From Candidatus Omnitrophota bacterium (GTDB taxonomy: Bacteria; Omnitrophota; Gorgyraeia; JABMQH01), in the NCBI GenBank assembly GCA_026387595.1, contig JAPLLL010000116.1, positions 5,571 through 12,263 on the forward strand: a DNA stretch of 6,693 nt, in the 5' to 3' direction. Under the pieces are notes generated by a model. That model worked only from the letters and a program-made list of their open reading frames with translations, made no database searches and was not told the origin of the DNA. Positions 1-5,227 of this stretch are shown here, piece by piece. Made by a program: the position numbers and the translations under genes. The first letter of the stretch is position 1, and every line of letters starts with the position of its first letter.

Positions 1-1
1 C

Positions 2-1441
2 GCGTTCATCCTGCAGAAGATAAAACAGGACGCAGAGGCGTATCTGGGGGATAAGATAGAGGAAGTGGTTATTACCTGCCCCGCGTATTTTAATGACAAC
101 CAGAGGACCGCCACAAAAGACGCAGGCGAAATAGCGGGACTCAAGGTATTAAGGATAATAAACGAGCCCACGGCAGCGTGCCTTGCGTACGGCTTAGAGA
201 AATCGCAGAAAGAACAAAAGATCATGGTGTTTGACCTGGGCGGCGGAACGCTTGACGTCACGGTCATGGAAATGGCTCAGGGCGTATTTGAGGTAAAATC
301 CACTTCAGGCGATACGCAGCTGGGCGGAACAGATATGGACAACACCCTTATCGAATATATCGCCAATCAGTTCAAGCGCGAAACAGGTATTGAGCTTAAA
401 AACGACAAGATGGCCGTGCAAAGGCTGCGCGAAGGGGCGGAAAAAGCGAAGATAGAGCTCTCGTCAACGCTTACGACAGACATAAACCTTCCTTTTATAA
501 CCGCTGATTCCACAGGGCCGAAACATCTGACAATGTCCATCAGCCGGGCAAAGCTTGATGACCTGATAATGCCTATCATCGACAGGTGCAAACATCCTAT
601 GGAACAGGCGCTTTCCGACGCGAAATTAACTGCCCGCGACATTGACAGGATAATAATGGTCGGCGGCCCGACAAGGATGCCGATAGTGCAGAAATTCGTA
701 GAGGATTATGTCGGTAAGAAGATCGAACGCGGAGTTGATCCGATGGAATGCGTTGCGCTGGGCGCCGCTATCCAGGCGGCTATCATAAAAGGCGACATGA
801 AAGATGTTCTGCTCCTGGACGTAACTCCGCTTTCGCTCGGGATAGAGACGCTGGGCGGGGTCAGCACGAAACTTATCGAGCGGAACACGACGATACCGAC
901 AAAGAAGAGCCAGATATTCTCTACCGCTGCGGACAATCAGACAGCGGTCACGGTGCGCGTGCTGCAGGGCGAGCGGCCCATGGCAAATGATAACGTGGAG
1001 CTTGGCAGGTTCGACCTGGTCGGCATACCTGCCGCGCCGCGCGGTGTTCCGCAGATAGAGGTCGCATTCGATATCGACGCAAACGGCATCGTGCATGTAT
1101 CCGCAAAGGACCTCGGCACAGGCAAAGAACAGTCGATAAAGATCACTGCGCCGAAAAAACTCTCAAAAAAAGAGATCGAAAAGATGGTTAAGGATGCGGA
1201 AAGGTTCGCGGCTGATGATGCAAAGAAAAAAGAAGAGGTCGAAGTCACTAACCAGGCAGACACACTTGTCTATTCGACCGAGAAGTCGCTTAAGGATTTC
1301 GGGGATAAGGTAAGCCAGTCCGAACGGGCCGATATAGAGGCCCGTATCAACGACCTTAAATCGGCCATAAAGGACAAGAATGTAGACCGGATAAAAAAGA
1401 GCATGGAAGACCTTACAAAGGTCTCGCATAAACTGGCGTAA
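2..1441 (+). CDS. dnaK: Chaperone protein DnaK (Hsp70), 5'-truncated by the window edge, ends at an in-frame TAA
   Basis: Hsp70 chaperone: binds exposed hydrophobic peptides in the cytoplasm in cycles of ATP hydrolysis driven by DnaJ and nucleotide exchange factor. The reading frame is open from base 2, so the gene begins upstream; by comparison with E. coli DnaK about 120 N-terminal residues are missing. Visible landmarks in order are VITCPAYFNDNQR, NEPTAACLAYG, the phosphate-binding DLGGGTLD (233-256), the adenosine-site GGPTR (662-676), the interdomain linker DVLLLD (803-820), the beta-sandwich substrate-binding domain, and the helical lid ending in VSHKLA. The frame then hits TAA at 1439-1441, where relatives normally continue KLAEE(I/M)YKQ. 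A single G-to-T change in a GAA codon would explain the stop. As read, the product keeps both functional domains but lacks the disordered tail. GTG at 65 is internal, not the true start. Identity is certain; whether the stop is real is not. Confidence 0.97.
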   Translation, partial: AFILQKIKQDAEAYLGDKIEEVVITCPAYFNDNQRTATKDAGEIAGLKVLRIINEPTAACLAYGLEKSQKEQKIMVFDLGGGTLDVTVMEMAQGVFEVKSTSGDTQLGGTDMDNTLIEYIANQFKRETGIELKNDKMAVQRLREGAEKAKIELSSTLTTDINLPFITADSTGPKHLTMSISRAKLDDLIMPIIDRCKHPMEQALSDAKLTARDIDRIIMVGGPTRMPIVQKFVEDYVGKKIERGVDPMECVALGAAIQAAIIKGDMKDVLLLDVTPLSLGIETLGGVSTKLIERNTTIPTKKSQIFSTAADNQTAVTVRVLQGERPMANDNVELGRFDLVGIPAAPRGVPQIEVAFDIDANGIVHVSAKDLGTGKEQSIKITAPKKLSKKEIEKMVKDAERFAADDAKKKEEVEVTNQADTLVYSTEKSLKDFGDKVSQSERADIEARINDLKSAIKDKNVDRIKKSMEDLTKVSHKLA

Positions 1442-1498
1442 GAGATATACAAGCAGGCGGCTGCGAAACAAAAACAAGGCGCAGGCGCCGGCAGCCAG

Positions 1499-1514
1499 CA
1501 GGGCCCGGGCCCTG
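1499..1514. repeat. 16-bp perfect palindrome in the dnaK tail region
   Basis: CAGGGCCCGGGCCCTG equals its own reverse complement. As RNA it could form a six-pair, all but one GC, stem with a CCGG loop. It lies 57 nt downstream of the in-frame TAA and encodes part of QQGPGPEQQ. No U-tract follows, so it is not an intrinsic terminator. It may be a by-product of Gly/Pro codons in low-complexity sequence. Confidence 0.6.
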
Positions 1515-1531
1515 AGCAGCAGGAAGGCAAG

Positions 1532-1561
1532 TCCGCCGAAGGCGGATCCGCCTCCGACGGA
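1532..1561 (+). repeat. Double-hairpin palindromic element, copy 1 (in the dnaK tail)
   Basis: Two adjacent hairpins of six-base arms with three-base loops: TCCGCC-GAA-GGCGGA, then TCCGCC-TCC-GACGGA. The second stem has one C-A mismatch. An A-run follows directly. Read in the DnaK frame it encodes SAEGGSASDG. It matches the copy at 2882-2911 in 27 of 30 positions and in reading phase. DnaK tails are variable here, so an insertion would be tolerated. The form recalls REP-like or Rickettsia-type palindromic elements, but I cannot assign it to a named family. Confidence 0.82.
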
Positions 1562-1619
1562 AAAAAAGGCGACGATATAATCGACGCGGAATACAAAGAA
1601 GAGACCTAAATTTACAGTC

Positions 1620-1668
1620 GGGACTGGTTCCGACCCGAATAATACACAGAAGCTAAGGAACCTGTCCC
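1620..1668. repeat. REP-like inverted repeat in the dnaK-dnaJ spacer
   Basis: GGGACTGGTTCC at 1620-1631 pairs with GGAACCTGTCCC at 1657-1668 in 11 of 12 positions, around a 25-nt centre. The left arm can instead fold locally: GTCGGGA (1617-1623) with TTCCGAC (1628-1634) and a CTGG loop, including one G-T pair. Arms of this kind (GGGACAGGTTCC-like) recall short intergenic repeats in several uncultured bacterial lineages; that is recollection, not a search result. No U-tract follows either fold, so a terminator is unlikely. Confidence 0.6.
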
Positions 1669-1674
1669 CGTAGG

Positions 1675-1718
1675 AGTGGTAGTAACTACACTTAGTAGCG
1701 ACCGCAACGAATGGTTGC
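1675..1718 (+). other. Two small stem-loops in the dnaJ leader
   Basis: AGT-G-GTAG with CTAC-ACT forms a seven-pair stem with one bulged G and a TAA loop (1675-1692). GCAAC (1704-1708) pairs with GTTGC (1714-1718) around a five-base loop. The second ends 11 nt before the dnaJ ATG, where a Shine-Dalgarno sequence would normally lie, and I see none there. These could be more of the same repeat family as 1620-1668, or a leader structure affecting dnaJ translation. The stems are short and could be chance. Confidence 0.35.
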
Positions 1719-1729
1719 AAGCATAATCA

Positions 1730-2917
1730 ATGTCTACAAAAAGGGATTATTACGAAATTCTGGGAGTAAAAAAGAACGCAAGCCTTGATGAGATAAAAAA
1801 GGCTTATCGTGAGCTTGCGCTGCAGCACCACCCTGACAGGGTGCCGCATGAGCAGAAAAAAGAGGCCGAGGAGAAGTTCAAGGAGATCTCCGAGGCATAC
1901 GCAGTTCTTTCCGATTCGCAGAAACGCTCTCTTTATGACCAGTACGGCCATTCAGGAATAGATCAGAAATACGCATACGAAGATATTTTTAAGGGCGCGG
2001 ATTTCAGCAGCATTTTTGAGGGCCTTGGTGATTTTGGTTTCGGCGGCGGGTTGCTGGATGAGATATTCGGCGACCTTGGCTTTGATATATTCGGCGGCGC
2101 GGGCCGCTCAAGGCGTTCAAGGTCAAACCATGGCAGGGACCTTCAGATAGCCATGGACATAACGTTAGAGGAAGCCGCAAAGGGAACAGAAAAAACCGTG
2201 ACTGTCCCGCGCTATGAGGTGTGCCAGACATGCTCGGGCAGCGGTGCAAAACCCGGCACGAAAAAGACAACCTGCCCGCAGTGCAGGGGGGCCGGACGCA
2301 CCGTAGTATCAAAAGGATATTTCCAGCTTGCGCAGACTTGTCCCCGCTGCCGCGGCCAGGGCGAGGTCATACAAACGCCCTGCCCGGATTGCAAGGGCGG
2401 CGGCAGGACAAAGGTAACGCGTAAGATCAAAGTCAAGGTGCCGGCAGGCGTTGATACGGATTCGCAGCTCAGGGTGCGCGGCGAGGGCGAGGCAGGCCCT
2501 GCGGGCCACGGCGACCTGTATGTTGTGATAGAGGTCCATCCCCATCCTGTTTTTGAAAGGCATGGAAACGATATTGTAACATCAGTTACTATAAGCCTTA
2601 GCAAGGCCGTGCTTGGCGCTGAAATAGAAGTGCCGACGCTTGACGGACACGTAAAGATGAAGATCCCCGCCGGCACGCAGAGCGGAAAGATATTCCGCCT
2701 CCGAGAAAAAGGCATACCCGACCTGCACAACAGAGGTACAGGCGATGAACTTGTCAGGGTAGATGTGGAGATCCCGTCACGGCTCACGGCTGAACAGCGG
2801 AAATCGATAGAAGAATTCGCAAGGGCCTCAGGCGAGGCAGTGAATAAGGAAAGTTTTACCGAAAAAATTAAGAAAACATTCTCTGCCGAAGGCAGATCCG
2901 CCTCCGGCGGAAAATAA
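1730..2917 (+). CDS. dnaJ: Chaperone protein DnaJ (Hsp40)
   Basis: J-domain co-chaperone that delivers unfolded clients to DnaK and stimulates its ATPase. The 395-residue product has the full type I architecture. The J domain covers about residues 5-72, with the catalytic HPD at 34-36. A Gly/Phe-rich linker runs from about 98 to 125. The zinc-binding region has four CxxCxGxG-type repeats at Cys165/168, 182/185, 204/207 and 218/221, the last reading CPDCKGGG. The C-terminal substrate-binding and dimerisation domains run to about 375. The ATG at 1730 gives the normal N-terminus (RDYYEILGV). No convincing Shine-Dalgarno precedes it, which is unusual beside its neighbours. The last 11 residues (SAEGRSASGGK) are encoded by a double-hairpin element and resemble a segment of the DnaK tail. 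dnaJ follows dnaK in the common bacterial order. Confidence 0.97.
   Translation: MSTKRDYYEILGVKKNASLDEIKKAYRELALQHHPDRVPHEQKKEAEEKFKEISEAYAVLSDSQKRSLYDQYGHSGIDQKYAYEDIFKGADFSSIFEGLGDFGFGGGLLDEIFGDLGFDIFGGAGRSRRSRSNHGRDLQIAMDITLEEAAKGTEKTVTVPRYEVCQTCSGSGAKPGTKKTTCPQCRGAGRTVVSKGYFQLAQTCPRCRGQGEVIQTPCPDCKGGGRTKVTRKIKVKVPAGVDTDSQLRVRGEGEAGPAGHGDLYVVIEVHPHPVFERHGNDIVTSVTISLSKAVLGAEIEVPTLDGHVKMKIPAGTQSGKIFRLREKGIPDLHNRGTGDELVRVDVEIPSRLTAEQRKSIEEFARASGEAVNKESFTEKIKKTFSAEGRSASGGK
2882..2911 (+). repeat. Double-hairpin palindromic element, copy 2 (3' end of dnaJ)
   Basis: Two adjacent perfect hairpins: TCTGCC-GAA-GGCAGA, then TCCGCC-TCC-GGCGGA, followed by AAA and the dnaJ stop. It encodes SAEGRSASGG in the DnaJ frame, the same phase as copy 1. 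Against copy 1 the first stem differs by a C-to-T in one arm and the matching G-to-A in the other. Pairing is therefore kept even though Gly becomes Arg. The third difference restores the pair that is mismatched in copy 1. The element forms the whole end of the protein beyond its folded part. Confidence 0.83.
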
Positions 2918-2928
2918 CGAAAGGACTT

Positions 2929-3177
2929 ATGCCTACATACGAGTACGAATGCCAGGGTTGCGGACACAAGTTCGAGCTGTCTCAGCAAATGACGGCCGTG
3001 CCGATCAAGAAATGCCCGAAATGCGGCAAGGACAAGGCCAAGCGTTTAATAAGCGCGGGCGGCGGCCTCATCTTTAAAGGAAGCGGTTTTTACGCCAACG
3101 ACTACAAAAGATGCGGCAGCGCAGGCTCCAAGAAAGAATGTTCGTCCTGCCCGAAGTCCGACACAAAAAAGAAATAA
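2929..3177 (+). CDS. FmdB-family zinc-ribbon protein
   Basis: Small 82-residue protein of the FmdB / CxxC_CxxC_SSSS zinc-ribbon family. It opens with the typical MPTYEYEC. Cys8, Cys11, Cys29 and Cys32 form two CxxC knuckles that should bind one zinc ion. The family motif FKGSGFYANDY follows at 49-59. A Lys- and Ser-rich tail contains three further cysteines (62, 71, 74). The biochemical role of the family is not settled; the name comes from a putative regulator of formamidase genes. The start lies 11 nt after the dnaJ stop with AAGGA at 2921-2925, only three bases before the ATG, so co-transcription with dnaJ is likely. The family call is firm; the function is unknown. Confidence 0.92.
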   Translation: MPTYEYECQGCGHKFELSQQMTAVPIKKCPKCGKDKAKRLISAGGGLIFKGSGFYANDYKRCGSAGSKKECSSCPKSDTKKK

Positions 3178-3180
3178 GGA
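3176..3180 (+). promoter_or_regulatory. Ribosome binding site of the DUF1015 gene
   Basis: AAGGA overlaps the last two bases of the preceding TAA stop and lies eight bases before the ATG at 3189. This is the best-placed Shine-Dalgarno sequence in the window. It supports that start and suggests translational coupling to the zinc-ribbon gene. Confidence 0.7.
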
Positions 3181-3188
3181 CGATATAA

Positions 3189-4463
3189 ATGCCGAAGATC
3201 GAAGCGTTCCGCGGAGTGATCTACAATCCCAAGAAAATTAAGATCGCGAAAGCTGTCGCCCCGCCGTATGACATTATCCCGCCGAAAATGCAGGATGAAC
3301 TTTATAAACTCGATGAGCATAACATTGTGCGCATTGAGCTCGGCAAGGAAGAGGCAGGTGATACCGACCTGTCCAATAAATATACCAGGGCCGCGGGCTT
3401 CTTCAGGCAATGGCTGGACGAAAAGGCGCTTATCCAGGACGATACGCCTGCGCTTTATGTCTATGCGCAGCAGTATGCTGCGGGCTCAAAGAAACTTACA
3501 AGTATAGGTTTTCTCGGCCGCATGAAGATCGAGGACCCGGAAAACAGCAGTGTTAAGCCGCACGAAAATACCTTTGCCAAGCCGAAGCAGGACAGGCTGA
3601 ATCTTCTGCGCCGGGTAAAGGCGAACATAAGCCCTATTTACACGCTTTTTAACGACGACGGCAAAAAGATCACAGCGGTTTTAAAAGGCGTTTTTAAAAA
3701 GAAACCCCTTTTTACAATGCGTCATGAAGGCGTTGTCCACAAACTCTGGCGGCTTGATGATGTAAAGGCGATCGCTAAAATACAGAACGCGCTTGCCGAT
3801 AAGGACGTATTTATTGCCGACGGCCATCACAGGTGCGAGGTTGCAGGCATGTACCGCGCCGAGATGGGTGAAGGTCCCGGTGGCCATAATTACGTGATGA
3901 CCTATTTTGCCCCGATAAACCAGGACGGCCTCACGATACTTGCGACGCACCGCCTGCTGAAAAACCTGGGCATGGACATCAGCGGCTTCTTAAAAAAACT
4001 CTCTTTGTATTTTGATGTGAAGCCGGTTTCATCGCAAAAGGAAATGTTTAAAAGAATGTCTGCGCCTAAGAAAGGCGGATACGGCTTCGGCGTTTACCTG
4101 AGCGATAAAAAGTTTTACGTTTTTACGCTTAAAAAGGGCGTAAATCCGGACAAGGCGATAAAGGCCGATCATTCAGGCGCGTGGAAAAAACTGGACGTGT
4201 CAATACTGCACGAGCTGGTCTTTAACGATATCCTGGGCCTTAAGGAAAAAATAAGCAAAGAGGAGTACATTGTTTATACAAGGGATCCGTCATTTGCAAC
4301 TGCTAAAGTCAAAAAAGGCGGCTTTGAAGCCGCGTTCTTTTTAAACCCTACCAAGGTTGTGCAGGTAAGCGATGTTGCAAAAGTCGGGGACCGCATGCCC
4401 CACAAGTCGACTTATTTTTATCCGAAACTGCTGTCTGGGCTCGTGATAAATAGGCTCGCATGA
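3189..4463 (+). CDS. DUF1015 (COG4198) family protein
   Basis: A 424-residue soluble protein of the DUF1015 family, full length for the family. The hallmarks are APPYDII at 24-30, the segment QDRLNLLRRVKANISPIY at 134-151, IADGHHRCEVAG at 209-220, and the C-terminal block DRMPHKSTYFYPKLL at 401-415. There is no signal peptide or membrane segment. The family has no firmly assigned reaction. From memory, members often sit near serine biosynthesis genes, but none is seen here. The DGHHR loop resembles the GCHR nucleotide-binding loop of sulfiredoxin and the ParB superfamily, so nucleotide binding or phosphotransfer is a possible but unproven role. The gene starts 11 nt after the zinc-ribbon gene and its TGA overlaps the next start codon. 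Its 3' part contains a terminator-like hairpin. Confidence 0.93.
   Translation: MPKIEAFRGVIYNPKKIKIAKAVAPPYDIIPPKMQDELYKLDEHNIVRIELGKEEAGDTDLSNKYTRAAGFFRQWLDEKALIQDDTPALYVYAQQYAAGSKKLTSIGFLGRMKIEDPENSSVKPHENTFAKPKQDRLNLLRRVKANISPIYTLFNDDGKKITAVLKGVFKKKPLFTMRHEGVVHKLWRLDDVKAIAKIQNALADKDVFIADGHHRCEVAGMYRAEMGEGPGGHNYVMTYFAPINQDGLTILATHRLLKNLGMDISGFLKKLSLYFDVKPVSSQKEMFKRMSAPKKGGYGFGVYLSDKKFYVFTLKKGVNPDKAIKADHSGAWKKLDVSILHELVFNDILGLKEKISKEEYIVYTRDPSFATAKVKKGGFEAAFFLNPTKVVQVSDVAKVGDRMPHKSTYFYPKLLSGLVINRLA
4318..4342. terminator. Terminator-like hairpin inside the DUF1015 gene
   Basis: GCGGCT (4318-4323) pairs perfectly with AGCCGC (4328-4333) around a four-base loop, followed by GTTCTTTTT. A run of six A precedes it at 4311-4316, so the minus strand also reads hairpin-C-TTTTTT. 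It sits about 120 bases before the end of the gene and encodes GGFEAAFF. As a true terminator it would cut the mRNA before the pilin gene. Coding constraint could equally explain it. Confidence 0.3.
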
Positions 4464-5062
4464 GAAAATATATCCTAAAAAAAGCCTTTACCCTGATTGA
4501 GCTGTTAATAGTTATCGTTATCATTGGTATCCTGGCTTCGCTGGCTCTTAACCAATATGAGCAAATGAAAGCTCGGGCGGCCGGCGTAGAGGCAATGAGG
4601 AATCTGAGAGCACTTTCAGATTCGATATGGCGATATTACGTTGAGACAGGCCATTTCCCGCTAGGAAGTGATGTATTAATAACTGATGTTTTGGACGTAA
4701 AGATCCCGGGCAAGCAAAATTCATCCAATCCAAAAGACATAGACACAAAATATTTTTTATATGAGTATGACCCTTCGCTGGATCTTGGAGCTGTGTCGTG
4801 GGATAATGATGACGGCATAGGTCAACGGTACGGCGTTGCGATAGCACAAGATTTGGCGACTGGCTCAATCTCTGTTCCAGACCTCCCCACTCATACGCAC
4901 TGGTATTTTGTCGGATATTCTCAAGAGCCCACAACCACCAAAGGCCAGCCAGGCCAATCTATGGGCAACGGGTGGTATAGATACTATGCACGTATTATTT
5001 TTACGCGTACACCAGGGGGAGGCTCAGCTGCGAACTACAGATGTAAAATCGGCTGGCAATAG
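4460..5062 (+). CDS. Type IV pilin / type II secretion pseudopilin-like protein
   Basis: A 200-residue protein with a class III (prepilin) signal. The leader MRKYILKKA is followed by FTLIELLIVIVIIGILASLA, the hydrophobic helix that anchors the subunit and packs the filament core. Prepilin peptidase should cut between Ala9 and Phe10 and methylate the new Phe; Glu14 is the conserved +5 glutamate. Ala instead of the usual Gly at -1 is less common. The helix continues as an amphipathic stretch to YYVETGHFP, typical of GspG-like pseudopilins. The C-terminal head is not one I recognise and holds a single cysteine near the end. The ATG overlaps the DUF1015 stop as ATGA, and I see no strong separate Shine-Dalgarno, so translation is probably coupled. 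No secretion or pilus assembly gene is adjacent. It is more AT-rich than its upstream neighbours, perhaps reflecting later acquisition. Confidence 0.9.
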   Translation: MRKYILKKAFTLIELLIVIVIIGILASLALNQYEQMKARAAGVEAMRNLRALSDSIWRYYVETGHFPLGSDVLITDVLDVKIPGKQNSSNPKDIDTKYFLYEYDPSLDLGAVSWDNDDGIGQRYGVAIAQDLATGSISVPDLPTHTHWYFVGYSQEPTTTKGQPGQSMGNGWYRYYARIIFTRTPGGGSAANYRCKIGWQ

Positions 5063-5123
5063 AATTCCCCTTTCGTGTTATTAACCCGTAGAGTTAAATT
5101 ATAAAAAAGTTAGTTTATTTCAT

Positions 5124-5151
5124 TTGACTTTAACTAAGGATATGGTATAAT
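5124..5151 (+). promoter_or_regulatory. Strong sigma-70-type promoter with extended -10
   Basis: TTGACT (5124-5129, five of six consensus bases) and TATAAT (5146-5151, perfect) are separated by 16 bases. TGG directly before the -10 supplies the extended -10 TGn motif. Transcription should start near 5158, giving a leader of about 70 nt before the ATG at 5228. The surrounding spacer (5063-5227) is strongly AT-rich, as expected for a promoter region. TTAGTT (5110-5115) and AACTAA (5132-5137) form a six-base inverted repeat flanking the -35, a weak candidate operator. Confidence 0.78.
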
Positions 5152-5227
5152 TATGTGTAGTGAGAGTAAATCATTTTTTTTATCTTATTGGTAAATAGTT
5201 TTAATAATTACAGATAACGATACTATT

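Larger units (their letters stand above)
1442..1609 (+). other. In-frame continuation of dnaK beyond the TAA: the DnaK C-terminal tail
   Basis: The same frame stays open for 55 codons after the TAA and ends at a second TAA (1607-1609). The translation starts EIYKQAAAKQ, as expected right after the lid of DnaK. It continues through a Gln/Gly/Pro-rich low-complexity stretch and ends DDIIDAEYKEET, the conserved acidic terminus of bacterial DnaK (E. coli has DDVVDAEFEEV). No usable start codon lies in the stretch, so it can only be made by readthrough, or if the TAA is a sequence error. The tail also contains a 16-bp palindrome and a copy of the double-hairpin element, described separately. Its good preservation suggests the stop is recent, an artefact, or bypassed. 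Confidence 0.88.

Noticed and set aside
626..1096. 156-codon open frame on the minus strand inside dnaK
   Set aside because: It is a shadow of the highly conserved dnaK frame, has no recognisable protein signature and no ribosome site.
1439..1441. Stop-codon reassignment (TAA read as an amino acid)
   Set aside because: Three genes in the window end normally at TAA where their families end, so a global code change does not fit.
1532..1568. Double hairpin plus A-run as a rho-independent terminator
   Set aside because: On the + strand the hairpin is followed by A, not T; on the minus strand the T-run precedes the hairpin, so neither orientation works.
1163..1720. 185-codon open frame on the minus strand across the dnaK end and the spacer
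   Set aside because: Its Phe/Leu-rich translation mirrors Lys/Glu-rich coding on the other strand and runs through the inverted repeats; no sign of real coding.
2212..2988. 258-codon open frame on the minus strand over dnaJ
   Set aside because: Long only because of base composition opposite dnaJ, whose zinc-finger and C-terminal domains are unmistakable on the + strand.
5081..5097. TTAAC...GTTAA hairpin after the pilin gene as a terminator
   Set aside because: Only five mostly AT pairs with a seven-base loop, followed by A-rich rather than T-rich sequence.
5174..5181. T8 run in the spacer as part of an intrinsic terminator
   Set aside because: No stem lies directly upstream, and the run is downstream of the predicted promoter for the next gene.
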